Of a stretch of 64,000 nt of DNA, positions 33,950 to 46,527 are shown one piece after another; the stretch's first letter is position 1; each line of letters begins with the position of its first letter. Made by a program: the position numbers and the translations under genes. The stretch spans positions 8,417,001 to 8,481,000 of the forward strand of contig CM065804.1 in assembly GCA_033398695.1 (NCBI GenBank). Direction: 5' to 3'. A model generated the notes under the pieces. It was given only the letters and a program-made list of their open reading frames with translations. It was not told where the DNA came from and searched no databases. Source of the DNA: Orobanche coerulescens. Taxonomy: Eukaryota; Streptophyta; Magnoliopsida; Lamiales; Orobanchaceae.

Positions 33950-36900
33950 ACTAGAGGCGTGCCAAATTAAAAACAATTTGACGAATAGAAAATTGGAAAC
34001 AAATTCAAATAGAAGATTTTTATGATCTCGCAAATCACGGGGGCTAAAATCTACTATTTCAAGCGGCGCGCCACCTCGAAGTATGGGTGTGGTGTCAAAT
34101 GTGCAAGAATCCTTGCAGCGTGGACGGGGACAGACAGAGAAGTTAGTTCTTGCGGCTAGTAAGGGTAGTAAGGTGCGGTTTGGAACTTGGAACGTTGGCT
34201 CTTTGTGGGAGATCGGCGAAGTGGGGAGGTTATGAAAAGGAGGAGAATTCACATAATGTGTCTACAAGAGACTAAGTGGGTTGGCGAGAAGGCAAGAGTG
34301 TTAGCTCCTTGGGGTTACAAGCTTTGGTACTCTGGAAAGGATAGAAGTAGAAATGGAGTGGGTATCGTCATTGATAAAGAATTCATTGATGATGTGGTGG
34401 AAGTGTCAAGAAAGAGCGATAGAATAATGAGTATTAAGCTTGTGATAGGGGATGAGTTTGTAACTATCATAAGTGCTTATGCACCACAAGTAGGATTGGA
34501 TGCATCGATCAAACAAGAATTTTGGGAAGATTTGGAAGAGGTTGTCGAACGAATTCCTATGGGTGAGAAATTGATCATTGGTGGTGACCTCAATGGGCAT
34601 GTCGGTGTTAGCAGAGATGACTTTGAGAGCATTCATGGTGGCTTTGGTTTTGGGGACAGGAATGAAGCAGGAAATGATATATTGGATTTCGCATTAGCTC
34701 ATGACTTGGGTATTATGAACACTTGGTTCGAGAAAAGGGACTCTCATTTGGTGACATATAGAAACGGAGGTAATGCAAGTCAGATTGATTTCTTTTTAGT
34801 AAGGAATGTTTGGAGGAAAAGTTTTACTAATTGCAAGGTAATACCCGGTGAGAGTGCTGCAACACAGCATAGGGTTGTGGTGCTTGACTTTCGAGGCAAG
34901 AGGCACTTAAGAAAGAGAAGACCACAAGTTGACCCTCGAATTAAGTGGTGGAAGCTCCAAGGGGAGAGTCGACATACTTTTGTGGCTAAGATTGCTCATA
35001 GTGGTATTTGGTCTGATTGCACGGAGATGGATATAGATTCGATGTGGAACTTGTTGGAACACAACATAAAGGAAGTTGCAAAAGAAGTCATAGGAGAATC
35101 TAAAGGAAACAAGCCATCAAGTAAGGACACATCTTGGTGGAATGATGAAGTTAAGCAAGCGATAAAGGCCAAACGTGAATGTTATAAGGTACTGGGTAAA
35201 TGCTCGAGCGATGAGAATTATGTGAAGTACAAGAAAGCTCGAACAGAAGCTAAAAAGGCAGTGCGAAATGCCCGATCAAAGGTCAATCAAGAATTATATG
35301 CAAGATTAGATACTAAAGAAGGGGAAAAAGATATCTATAAACTTGCTCGAATGAGAGAGAAGAAGACGCGAGATATTGGAAAAGTTAAATGTGTAAAAGA
35401 TACTGACCAAAAAGTTTTGGTTCAAGATAAAGAGATAAAAGAGAGATGGAGGTCATACTTTGATACCCTATTCAATGGCCATCAAGAACTAGATATTGGG
35501 AATTTAAACATCCCCTCAAGTATGGTTAACCGAGAGTTTAAGAGAAGAATCCAAAAGGGTGAAGTGACAATTGCATTGAAGAAGATGGGGTCAAAGAAAG
35601 CGGAAGGAGGATGGTATACCTATTGAAGTTTGGAGGTGTTTGGGAGAGAGAGGATCGAATGGGTAACTATGCTTTTCAATAAGATTTGGAGAAGCAATAA
35701 GATGCCGTCGGCATGGAGGAAAAGTATTCTCGTCCCTTTGTATAAGAACAAAGGTGATGTTCAAGATTGTTCTAATTATCGCGAATTAAACTAATGAGTC
35801 ATACCATGAAGTTGTGGGAACGAGTGATTGAACAAAGGATCGTGAAATGTGTGAAGATAATGAAAATCGGTTTGGATTTATGCTGGAAGATCGACCATGG
35901 AAGCAATTTATCTTATCCTATAGCTTGATGGAACATTATCGAGATAAAAGAAAGATCTCGTATATGGTTTTTATTGATTTAGAGAAGGCATATGATAAAG
36001 TATCAAGAGAAGTACTTTGGTGGGCCTTAGCAAAGAAGGGTGTATCGCGGAAATATATTGACATTATAAAGGACATGTATGAGGAGCTGCAAGTGTACGT
36101 ACTAATGTTGGGAGGACAGAAGAATTCCCTATTACGATTGGGGTGCATCAAGGATCTGCTCTTAGTCCTTTTCTCTTGCCATAGTCATGGACGAATTGAC
36201 AAGAGAAATTCAAAATGACGTTCCGTGGTGTATGATGTTCGCAGATGATATTGTGTTGATTGATGAAACGAAGGTTGGAGTGCAACAGAAATTGGAACTT
36301 TGGAGGATACTTTGGAAGCTCGAGGCTTTGGAATGGCGAAGTAAGATCGAATATATGGAGTGTAGGTTTAGCGAAACTTGATAGAGAGGCGGGGATGATC
36401 ACATTTGATGGGAAAGTTGTTCATGGATCCACTTTCTTTCGGTATCTTGGATCTATTATCCAAAAGGATGGAGAGCTAGATGGCGATGTGGCTCATGAGA
36501 ATAAAGCGGGGTGGTTGAAGTGGAAGAGTGCCACGGGGTTTTATGTGATCTCCGCATGCCTCATAGATTAAAGGGTAAATTTTACCGCACGGCAATTAGG
36601 CTCATTGTTATATGGCACCGAGTGTTGGGTCAGAAAGCGATTGTCACGTTCAAAAGATGAATGTGGCGGAGATGCGTATGCTACGATGGATGTGTGGTCA
36701 TACAAAAAGGATCGGCCAGAAATGAGGTGATCGGAGAGAAGGTAAGAGTTGCGTCTATAGAAGACAAGATGATGGAGAATCGACACGATGGTTTGGTCAT
36801 GAGAAGAAGACCTATTGATGCCTGAGAGGAGGCTAGAAAGTTGGGGAGCAAGTAATGTTGTGAAAGGTAGAGGAACACTAAGAAAACTTGGATAAAGATG

Positions 36901-37228
36901 ATTGAAAATGATATGCGGTTTTGGAATTGGAGAAAGTATGGCGATGGAGAGGCAAATGTGGCGGGAAAGAATACGGATGGTGGATGGAGTCTGATTCTTT
37001 TTTTTTTTTTTTTTGTTTTTTTTTTTTTAATTCCTATTTTCTTTTATTTCATGTTATCTTTTTTTTTTTTTTTTTTTCGCTCTCTTTTTTTATTTGCTTT
37101 TTTATGTAATTTTTACCTCTTTTTTCCTTTTATGTTATTTATGTAACGATTATTGACGGTTTCAAAGTTTGATTCATGTTAGCCGACCCCAAATCATTTT
37201 GGGACTAAGGCTTAGATGTTGTTGTTGT
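33950..37228 (+). mobile_element. RTE-type LINE, near full length, broken
   Basis: Endonuclease and reverse transcriptase remnants in order are followed by a T-rich 3' UTR (36990-37130), the family tail CAAATCATTTTGGGACTAAG and (TTG)n. There is no LTR and no long A tail, fitting the RTE clade. The 5' end is placed only approximately. No target duplication was found. Confidence 0.8.
34085..36590 (+). pseudogene. RTE LINE endonuclease-reverse transcriptase pseudogene
   Basis: Translation from about 34085 gives VRFGTWNVGSL (endonuclease start). After a frameshift near 34200 a 479-codon frame to 35626 carries CLQETKW, IISAYAPQ, GGDLNGHVG, SQIDFFLV and ATQHRVVVLDF, the AP-endonuclease motifs. RT remnants follow in other frames: MKLWERVIEQRI and NRFGFM (35800-35880), MVFIDLEKAYDKVSREVLWW (35963-36030, catalytic Asp) and CMMFADDIVLID (36230-36265, the F/YADD box). 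Stops and frameshifts occur between them (35626, 35793, 36180, 36380). The enzyme normally nicks the target and copies element RNA; this copy is dead. Confidence 0.85.
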
Positions 37229-39183
37229 ATTTATTTTGGTGTTCCACGTTTTACGTTTAATCGCTGTTGCCACACTCGGTGTCAGAAGTGATTAAAAAGT
37301 GAAACGTGAGGTACCAAATTGACGATGCAAAAGTGAAACTTGGGATTAGGGGTGAGTAGGGTACCAAATTGACCATGCAAAAGGAAAACCGAACCCAATC
37401 ATTTTTCGGGTTTTTGGTTTTCGATTTTGAATCGGTTCATTTTTTTTTAAGTTTTTATTTTCTATTTATATTTATTTTTAAAAAGATAATATATAAATTA
37501 ATTTAATAGACTTATTCAAAAAAATATCCAACTAAGCATGAATTCAACAAAAACATCAGATACACTGGATCCATTTTAAAATTCAACACACTTTAATTAA
37601 TAATTAAAGAAATTGTAATATAATGATTCATAAAATAATTAATAAAAAAATGTTGTTATTAAATTTCGATTCGTTTCTTTTCCTGGTTTTCCCGCATAAA
37701 ATCAAAATTGAACCAAAATTTTTGTTTTTTAGAAAAACTCGGTTTTAATTTCAATTGCGGCTTTTTTTTTCACACCCCTCCTACTTGGGGATAGATGTCT
37801 GGCGAACTTAAATGTGTCAAAGGTGATTAAAAGTCTCCAAAGTACACATTTAACTATTAATAATTTTAATTATATATGAATAAAAATTATAAAAAAATAA
37901 TATATTGAGAATATATATTAAGGCAAATCTAAAAGTACTTGCAAAATTTACTGTTTTGTTAAGTTCGATAAAAAAAAAACGTGCAAATTTCTTAGGGAGA
38001 ATTGCTGATAATTTAGGTACCAAATTGAAATAACACAACATAATAATCACCATCGAACTTTGCATCCCTGCATCGTTCCATTCCGATCACTCAGAAACGT
38101 ATCATATATATTCCGATTTAAACACAAAACACATGGTACACAAGACAAGGGCGCTCCTATGAGTTTTACGCCCGTTGAGGCACTCAGCAAACCACGAGTC
38201 GAGAACAAAAACAATTAATCATGCTCAACGGAAAATGGCAAAAATACATTCGCCAATTCACCCATGCACGAGAACTCAACATCTGTCCGCAGTCTCTATG
38301 CAATGAAGGCAGATAGATGTGAAACTAAAGGTGATCTTCTACTGCTTTAATTAACTTTAAGCACCCTGCAAAAACCTCATGCAACAAGATATTTATATAT
38401 AGTTTGTCTACACGAACACAACCAATGATTAAATGGTACTCGACAAGCAACAAAGCCGCCATGATGCACCCTTCTCAGTATAGTGATCTAACTGATGGAA
38501 GTTTGAATGACTTGTGCACTAAAAAACTTTTTATTCATCCTTCTCTCGTTTTGAATTATCATGTGATCCAAATGCAAAAGTACAGCTAATAAGAGAATTC
38601 GTCTGCAGTAATCAAAGGTCGCCCCTGGTGAGTGGTGAGGCCGTTCTTCATCGAGAAAGGAGAAGGTTGGTTACTTGATAGTCGACTTTAAATTAATATA
38701 TATAGAAATCATAAGGAAAAGGCTTTAGCATTTTACAAAAATACGAAGAACAAATTGCCATCTTTGACTATTTTGTTATAGGCCTAATGGTGCGTTTGTT
38801 CCTAGGACCCGTCCATCCGTCCGTCCATCCATCTATCTATCTAAACCAATCATCACATCAATTAATACAATATAATAATACACAAATCTTCAATATCAAA
38901 ATATGGTTTGACAGTCTACAGTAACAATCGTTTTCCAAAGCTAAAACTCAATCCAAACAAGGATTTTACTGTTCGAACAAACTAATCCAATCCAGCCTCG
39001 ATAATTTATGAACTTCAAAATTCGAACTCCTTTCACTCGATTAGACTATAATTAAGCTTGCTAGTTGTTATACACCAATCTTGCATTTCTTTAGGTACTT
39101 AATCAAGCCAAAAGAATCAAAATAAAACAATGTAGACACTAGATCATGTCAAAAAACTACGAGTTTAACACCTATGAGTTTAA
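37229..39183. other. Intergenic AT-rich DNA, no gene seen
   Basis: No credible coding frame. It contains a near-repeat (GAGGTACCAAATTGAC / GGGTACCAAATTGACC, 37310-37375) and a (CCAT/CTAT)n microsatellite at 38813-38842. Confidence 0.5.
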
Positions 39184-39375
39184 CACCGAATATTCTCGAT
39201 TCCACAAGACTTGGTGCGCCTTTCACGTTTAACAAGTATAAGTTTAACAATACTTTAGATCATGTCAAACACCGAATATTCTCGATTCCACAAGACTTGG
39301 TGCGCCTTTCACGTTTAACAAGTATAAGTTTAACAATACTTTAGATCATGTCAAACACCGAATAATCTCGATACC
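39184..39375 (+). repeat. 86-bp tandem repeat downstream of the F-box gene
   Basis: CACCGAATATTCTCGATTCC starts at 39184 and 39270, with a third, partial unit at 39356. The period is exactly 86 bp and the first two units are almost identical. It lies 125-316 bp past the stop codon of the minus-strand F-box gene, possibly in its 3' UTR or terminator. Confidence 0.85.
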
Positions 39376-39499
39376 ACGAATAAAGAATTAACACTTATCA
39401 CCTACGGAAACGATAAATTGGTCACAAAAACAGCTCAAGAACACCAAAACTCAAAAATTATACCTCCTATAATATGGCCATGAGAAGCGCGCCAAGAAA

Positions 39500-40597
39500 T
39501 CAAAACTCAACAGCCAAACAATGCGAAATCGACACCCCTTTTGAAATCACAAGAATCACATCCAACCTCAAAACTTTCCCACTGAACCCCCCATCTAAAT
39601 CCCTCTTCACCTCAATCTCCGCACACATTATTTCCACCTCCTTCCCATTTCCTTTCCCTTCCCACACCACACACAGCTTCCCGTCCAAATTCACCATAGT
39701 CGAACTACACAAAAACTTCGGCAATCTTTTATCCACCTCTCGCAACTCCTTCCACACATCCTTCTCCATGTCATACCCTCTAATTTTCCCCAAGTAATCA
39801 TAACAATACAATACATTATCCACCACTGCAGCTCGACCCCTCCACCCCAAATCCAACCTCTTCGGCACATTACCCCATTCCCCACTATCCAGATCGTAAA
39901 CCACTCCACCCCTATCCGCCATTGCGTAAAATTTACTCCCGATTATCGCACGTTCGTGCATCCATTTATCCCTAACCTCATTCGCACTTGGGATGGCAAC
40001 CCATAGCCCGGTCTTCGGGTCAAAAACCTCCGCCCAGTTAATTGATCGGGCCCAATTATCCACGTTACATCCACCCATCACATATATCCTCCCTTTCCAT
40101 TCCACAGCTGCAGAAAATTCCCGAGCTATCCTCATTTTAGGCCCCATTTCCCACTTATTAAACCTACAATCGAAAATCCATATGTTATTAGAGGGAATAT
40201 CGTTAACCGACCCACCGATTACATAAATTTTCGGGCCTACGGATAAGATGGAAGACCCGACGAGGTGCTGTGGGATTGAGGGGAGGGGAATTAAGGCACG
40301 TTCAGGATTTTGGGGTTTTTTTTGTTCGGAGTACCACTGAAAAGAAGATTCGACGCGGAGAATGAGATAGAGAGAGAATTGGGATGTGCGGAGAAGGGAT
40401 CGGATGCGGAAGAGTTCGGCGGTACTTACGGCGGAGCGCCACGATTTTGAAACTAGAGAGAGAAAAGGGTGGTGGAAGCGGGGTACTCTGGCCAGGATTT
40501 GGAGTGAGATGTCATCTGGGAGATTTGGGATGAGATGAAGTGGGCACGGTGGTGATGGGGCTGCGGAAATGGTGGCGGTGTTAGTACGGTCCGCCAT
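39500..40597 (-). CDS. F-box/kelch-repeat protein (SKIP6-like), 365 aa, single exon
   Basis: Likely substrate-recognition subunit of an SCF ubiquitin ligase: the F-box binds SKP1/ASK and the kelch propeller binds the target. The start is taken at MADRTN (40597), which sits in a good plant context (CCATGGCG); an in-frame ATG at 40672 would add 25 residues. The F-box near residues 25-65 reads LIPNLPDDISLQILARVPRF and LVSKSWRSA. Kelch units follow: KIYVIGGSVNDIP, NIWIFDCRFNKWEMGPKM, GRIYVMGGCNVDNW, AEVFDPKTGLWVAIP, VVYDLDSGEWG and LYCYDYLGKIRGYD. Length and lack of introns match SKIP6-type plant proteins. No frame damage is seen. The SKIP6 label comes from overall layout, not from a search. Confidence 0.9.
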   Translation of the reverse strand: MADRTNTATISAAPSPPCPLHLIPNLPDDISLQILARVPRFHHPFLSLVSKSWRSAVSTAELFRIRSLLRTSQFSLYLILRVESSFQWYSEQKKPQNPERALIPLPSIPQHLVGSSILSVGPKIYVIGGSVNDIPSNNIWIFDCRFNKWEMGPKMRIAREFSAAVEWKGRIYVMGGCNVDNWARSINWAEVFDPKTGLWVAIPSANEVRDKWMHERAIIGSKFYAMADRGGVVYDLDSGEWGNVPKRLDLGWRGRAAVVDNVLYCYDYLGKIRGYDMEKDVWKELREVDKRLPKFLCSSTMVNLDGKLCVVWEGKGNGKEVEIMCAEIEVKRDLDGGFSGKVLRLDVILVISKGVSISHCLAVEF

Positions 40598-40955
40598 GGA
40601 AGGGGGCGGGGATAAGGGGGTGAAATTTTCAGTCGGGACATCAAACAATACCAAAGTAAATTGATTAGTCAACTAAACAAAAATATTTAAAAACAAGTTT
40701 GAATATCTATCTATAATCCATTATATCTAAATATTGAGTCCATGTCTTGAATGTTAAGTATTGAGTTTCATGTTAAATCTTTACGATTTAAATTCTTTTA
40801 TTTGAATGAACTTGAATGCTCATCACTTCATTTTTATAAAAATTGTTAGAAACCTTTTTGGCTTCATCTTATTTTATTGTCCAACTAATTGAATTAAGTT
40901 GAGTATTCATGATTTAATTCTTTATGAATTTTGTAATAACATTTGTCATAACTAT

Positions 40956-41022
40956 AGCAATAAGTTAATTTGCCCTGGGGGCGAGGGATTTCGCCTTTTT
41001 GCTGCAAGCAATAAGTTAATTT
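40956..41022 (+). repeat. 35-bp GC-rich insertion between 16-bp direct repeats
   Basis: AGCAATAAGTTAATTT occurs at 40956-40971 and 41007-41022. The 35 bp between them are GC-rich and contain GGCGA...TCGCC inverted words (40979-40994). This looks like a target duplication around a very short insert. Confidence 0.7.
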
Positions 41023-41849
41023 TTTGAACTTTTACAAACACCTTCATTAAAGCTTTATTAGTATTTATACTAAAACCCAAACAAAACCTAAACTGTGGCA
41101 AAATTCTTTGGACCCATCTATTAACTCTCTTTCATAAATAGCTTCATTTTGCAAGTAATTAAAACAGAACGTTCATATCCTTATGAAAGGTTACATACTA
41201 CATAGTGTGTGTATAAATAGTTTACTTTGCATATCAAACAATATTAATCCAAACGAAAACAAAAGAAGACCTATTACCACTTGAACATGGTTGTTTGGTA
41301 AATTACGAAGAGAAATCGTTCTTCAAATAAGCTACAAGATGACAAGACAAGAAGACCATGATAACTATGTTATCTAGATGTATGGTCGTCTACATTGTAT
41401 CATTGAAGTTTATGATAATATTATTATGCCATTTGACTTATTACTTCTGTGAGTCGCATATAAAGAGTTTGAGAAATTTTCGGGGTTGTTATACTTTTGG
41501 TCTGTTATTTTTGCATGACTATCAGTAATTTTTATTTTTTTATTAAAAAGTGCCATGATGGGTGGTTTCTCACTAAGTTTATATATAAAATACCACTACG
41601 AATTTGAAACACTTCATTAACACTCTCTTTTATGTGGCATTCTCTGTATTCATATTTATCTAAAATTTTGAATCTCACATCGATTTGAAATGGTACTTAC
41701 CGGTGGATAAGCCACTTTGCCATATTCAATGAAAATATTTGTCAAGAGACTTAGTTTGTACAAATTCTAGCCTAAATGGACATGATTAGACCAATATACC
41801 CTTACTTTCCATTAGTAAAATTTATTTTTAGTTAAACATGTTGTTTATT

Positions 41850-42375
41850 CGAAGTAAAGGCAAATGAATAGCATTGTACGAAACAATAAATTGTAATAAC
41901 GAAATCATGTTCTCAAGTAGTGCAATATTTGATGTGATTTATTAGAAATAAGTCAGGTAATATTTGTAGATTATATGGATTTAGTATGTTAGTTTATAGG
42001 GAACTATTATCTCTTTTAACAAGTGAACAAAACCGACTAATATGTTTAGTAGATTGGTCTTTGCAATGCTCATTAATAGATAAACTAATCGATTTTTGTC
42101 TAAAAAAGTTGAGTTTTAGACACAAGCAAACAAACAAGGTCCGTGCATCACATTAGTAAATTTCAACATTAAATAAAAAGAAACACAAATAAATACTTTT
42201 CTTACAACTATCACCTTGAATAATGAATATAGAGGAAAAACTACATATTTTACTCGAACCTATTTGTAAATTATAATAACAAATTAAAAAAAGTTAAGCT
42301 TAAGACATAAGCAAAAATTCAATAGTTTATCGGAAAAGAAAACCGGTACAACGCACGGGTCTGAATGTCTCGTAA
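41850..42375 (+). repeat. Dispersed repeat, copy 1
   Basis: Shares AATGAATAGCATTGTACGAAA, TCTTTTAACAAGTGAACAAA and TTTTTGTCTAAAAAAGTTGAG with 43745-44025. It ends near CAACGCACGGGTCTGAATG, reminiscent of a decayed Helitron 3' end. Confidence 0.55.
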
Positions 42376-43744
42376 TGTATAAAGATTCAGTCCTCTTATT
42401 TAATGTGGAGTATTAAAGTTCAAACTCCTCTATGAAATTAGTCATCCACACGATTAATTGCAGTTAGTGAAATTAACAATCAATGTGAATATGAAGTGTT
42501 CATGCGAATACAAACCATCATGGAGTTACATCAATTTTGTAATTACAACAAAAAAGAATACTAACCATCCTGGAGTTACAAATAATTACATCAATAAGTC
42601 TTTAAATGTGATTTTTCAGTTGGATTTTTGAAGATTATAAATAACAAACCATCACCATCTTCATCACCATCATTTTTCTCTCGAAGCCATCTTTCACAGA
42701 AAATTCCGAACACTCTTATCAGAAGATTCGTGGGTTAGTCTTCGCCATTGGAAAAAGAAAAACAAAATCTTTGGAGGGTCATTGTGTGTTATTCTCTTAT
42801 CCAAAGAAGAGATAAAGTGCTGATTTTTGTTAGTTGTATTCGTCTTTGTGTCTGTGACTTCGTTTAAAGAGAGATAAGGAGATTTGGTGTTAGTGGCTGC
42901 AAGTGTTTGAAGGGGGGTGAATGAGAGATAAGCTACGGTTAACAATTGAGTCAAAATAGGGTTGTTATTGTATATACCCGGTTGTGGACTTGGACCGGGA
43001 CTTTGAGTTATATTTGTTGGGTTAATGTTAGGATGCAAACATGTTGAATGTAACATTAAATTCTCTATATGGGCAGCAACATGATATCACATGTGTATGT
43101 TTTGAATATTCACATATATAAAAGATAATTAAAATAAATTATGCGTTCTATTGACTATATACACACTGTATTTTGTATATATACTCCTTGAGATGACATT
43201 CTTAAAATTTTAAGACAATAACACATTTTCAAAAATATCAATACGGACTATAATGTTTGTATAATCTAATATTATTTCCTTTTACATACTTCTACATATA
43301 CAATATGAGTTTTAAGATGTACATATCCATATCCAAATATTGGTAGTGACCCAGACCGCAAGAAACCAAAATTGATATACAGGCATGGTGACATACACAA
43401 GACTCTCCATGTTAGTTCTTTCCTCCCAATCGAGTACATCAACTTGACCATTTGTTTCATATTTATTATCGTCGTAGGCCCCCTTGAGTTTATTATGTTT
43501 ACAAAAAACACATTCATGTTGTCCATAAGCAACTTTGTATGTTGTATGACAATTTTAGCTATTCATCACGTGACATACCTCAACTATTGCCATTTCGTAG
43601 CCATTAGAGGATATAAATGAGTTGGGCCGGGCTAGCTTTAGGCTGTTTGTATAATTGGGCTATAATGGGACTTAAGCTGAGTTATTTATAAAGTTAAATG
43701 GTGCTAAAGATTAGACTACTACTACTTAACTTTATAAAATTTTA

Positions 43745-44025
43745 TTTAATGTAAAAGACAAATGAATAGCATTGTACGAAATATTTAGTATGTTAGTTTT
43801 TCTATAACAATCAAATAAGTGTTGTCGGGTTAACTTGACGCCCCAATTTTATCTATGGGGAGATATTATCTCTTTTAACAAGTGAACAAAACCGACTCAC
43901 ATGTTTGCAATGCAATGCTCATTAATGGACAAGGTAATCAATTTTTGTCTAAAAAAGTTGAGTTTTAGACAAAAGAAAAAAAAAACAAGACCTGTGCATC
44001 GCACATATCTGAATGCCTCGTGTAT
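43745..44025 (+). repeat. Dispersed repeat, copy 2
   Basis: Related to 41850-42375 with internal deletion. It ends with GTGC-ATC-GCAC and CTGAATG, a Helitron-like hairpin plus CTGA. Confidence 0.5.
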
Positions 44026-44703
44026 AAAACAATTTTAACCAGTAAAATTAAATTTAATAAACAAAAGATTTGTTTTGATCAGTGGAATTTATAGGTAAGC
44101 AGTAAAATTATAATATCAAATCATAAATTCACTCTAGATTAATAAAGTCAGTTTTACCCACGATACAAATGTGTTTCAATTATTAAAAATCAGTTTCAAT
44201 AAATTTTATCAAGTAAAAATAATTCCAGCCCAGTCAAAATCGGTTGAAGAACACAACAATATCCATTACATATATTCATTCACAACAATATCTTTGATAA
44301 TGCTATGCCAATCAAGGGATTCTTTTTCTATTTTTTTTCAGCAATTTCTAACGACGCGTATTTTTTGAAAACATTTAATTTAAATAATTAAATAATAAAT
44401 ACACGAAAGTCTGAACAACTCTTCACTCTTTTGTGGCCCAAAATTTTGTTACTTCTCATATATACTATTGTTATTACGGAGCAAAAGATTTTTGGGTGTA
44501 TACTATTATATAGGCTTATAAAAAAATAGGCCCAAAAAGATCACGTCTCGAAAAAAAATTTGGGGCCCAACAAAATTATATTCCTTAATTTTTTTGATAA
44601 ACAGTTGATATGCGACTTTTCATTTCCTTTGTAGTCTCGCTCTGTTTGCGACTTCACATCTCCTTCTACACACAAAGCCGTTCTTACCTCTTTATTCAAC
44701 AAA

Positions 44704-46432
44704 CTAGTATATAGCCCGTCGAAATTCGACGGATAATCACTTTATATTGTAATTTGTAAGTAAAAATTGAAAAATAATTCAATACTTTATTAGGGGTTCA
44801 GACGCTTGCAATCAGAAATAAAATGAACACACCAACAAATGAAATAATGAAGACGAGATTCAACCACCCGAACTTTTTAGAATTTATGATTGTACTCGCC
44901 ATAAACCCAATTGAAAGATAATTTCACTACTTATTTCAGTTCAAAACTCATATAGTAACACATGAAACAATGAAAGTATGGTACAAATATTCAAATTTGT
45001 TTAAAATCTTTATACCCATATTCATCAAACTCGATTAAAATATGACTTTATTACCCGTTATAACCCAGACCCTATATAATATCCGTTAATTACTCAACGT
45101 ATTTAAATTTATATAATTTAAATAAGTAAACATAAGTTGCTATAGTAATTGATTAATTCATCTCAATGAAAACTCAAGCATTGCAAAGTAAATGTTAAGA
45201 ATAAATATTATAAATGACAAAAGATTAAAAGTTAAATTCCTAGTAAAATTTTGGAATTATACAATCAAAATTCTTTACAATTTTTATACCTATACTTTGA
45301 TGAGGGATTCAAGATCTTAGATAAATAATAATAAAAACCCAAAATATGAGGCAAAGATTCAGCCACTCGAACCCGTTTATAATTTATATAATCGTACTCA
45401 TCCGACATCTGACTTAAAAGTGAATTTACTACGCGTTTTCATCCCAAACTCATATAGTGATACCCGAAACAATAAGCCAGGGTTCAGCCATTTGAAACTC
45501 ATTTTGATATTATATATCTATACCATCTCAAATTCAATTAAAAAATAATTTTAGCAATTGTTCTCCTTGCAAATCTATATAGCTATATGCACTAATTTCC
45601 CAAATCTACTAAATATATAAAATCTAAATAATTAAATGTAAGTTGTTATAATAATTGGTTGTTATGTCTGACTTCAAAAAAATTCAAATTTGCTCAAATT
45701 GTTATATGTTGATACACAAATTAAGTTAAACGTCAATAAGTTAGCCAAAATAATTTTTAATTAAAATATTTATTTGGCCAACTTAATAATTGACCAAATT
45801 ACATTTCAATACAAATAATACTATATATTTAGCCCAACTCGATAATTGGTCAAATTAATTAGCCATGAGAAATATGATGGTAATTAAAATACATATTGAT
45901 TATATTAATAAATTACCCAAATCTATGAAAAGTTATAAAATATGTGGTGCTTCAAATCCGTAACGCTATTATATATATATTTTTAATTATTATAAAACTA
46001 CTAAATAAAATAGATATGAGATTCAAATTTTAGACAAATAAAATTAATGTAAATTTAATAATTGAACCAATTAAAATTCACTAAAAATTTAAACTATTTA
46101 TTTCTCCAACTTAATAATTGTCCAAATTAAGCACAATAAAAGTAATATTCTTAAGCTTGTGTGTAAAATAACTATGTGTTGAAAAATACACATTGAATTC
46201 TAGGTATTTATTTAGGTTCTCTATTTGTGAAGTTCTGTTTTAAATCGATATGGAATTTAAGATATTGAATTCTGTTTAATTAGGTTGTCATTGGTTAAGT
46301 AGCATTTTAAATTGATGTGGAATTCAAAATTTTAGATAAATAGGAATCCAAAATTAAGAGAATGCCACGTATGAGAGAGAATTAAGCGAGTGCTTAGAAT
46401 CCGTAACGCTATTATATATATATATATATATA
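44704..46432 (-). mobile_element. Helitron-like element, 3' end clear, 5' end uncertain
   Basis: On the minus strand the perfect hairpin CCGTCGAA-T-TTCGACGG (44732-44716) is followed by 8 nt and CTAG (44707-44704) next to T, a canonical Helitron 3' end. Towards the right the DNA is AT-rich and non-coding. CCGTAACGCTATTATATATA occurs twice (45958; 46401) and may mark 5' ends of nested copies. The right border is a guess. Confidence 0.5.
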
Positions 46433-46527
46433 TATTTCAAACCGTTGGGAATTATGAAAAAAACTACAGATTGTATCCTACGATTCTATCCCGTTCTTAT
46501 TCATTTCAATATTTAATTCTTCATATA

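Larger units (their letters stand above)
40673..44703. other. Gene-free AT-rich region with dispersed repeats
   Basis: No convincing gene. The 120-codon minus frame at 42694-43056 has no known motif. The region holds the small insertion at 40972-41006 and the related segments at 41850-42375 and 43745-44025. Confidence 0.5.

Noticed and set aside
39474..39797. 107-codon plus-strand frame
   Set aside because: Antisense to the F-box/kelch gene, which has clear domains on the minus strand.
40598..40672. N-terminal extension of the F-box protein to the upstream ATG at 40672
   Set aside because: The internal ATG at 40597 has the better context and gives the usual length; the extension shows no motif.
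42694..43056. 120-codon minus-strand frame
   Set aside because: No recognisable motif, Thr/Asn/Ser-rich, lies in AT-rich repeat territory with no promoter or splice context.
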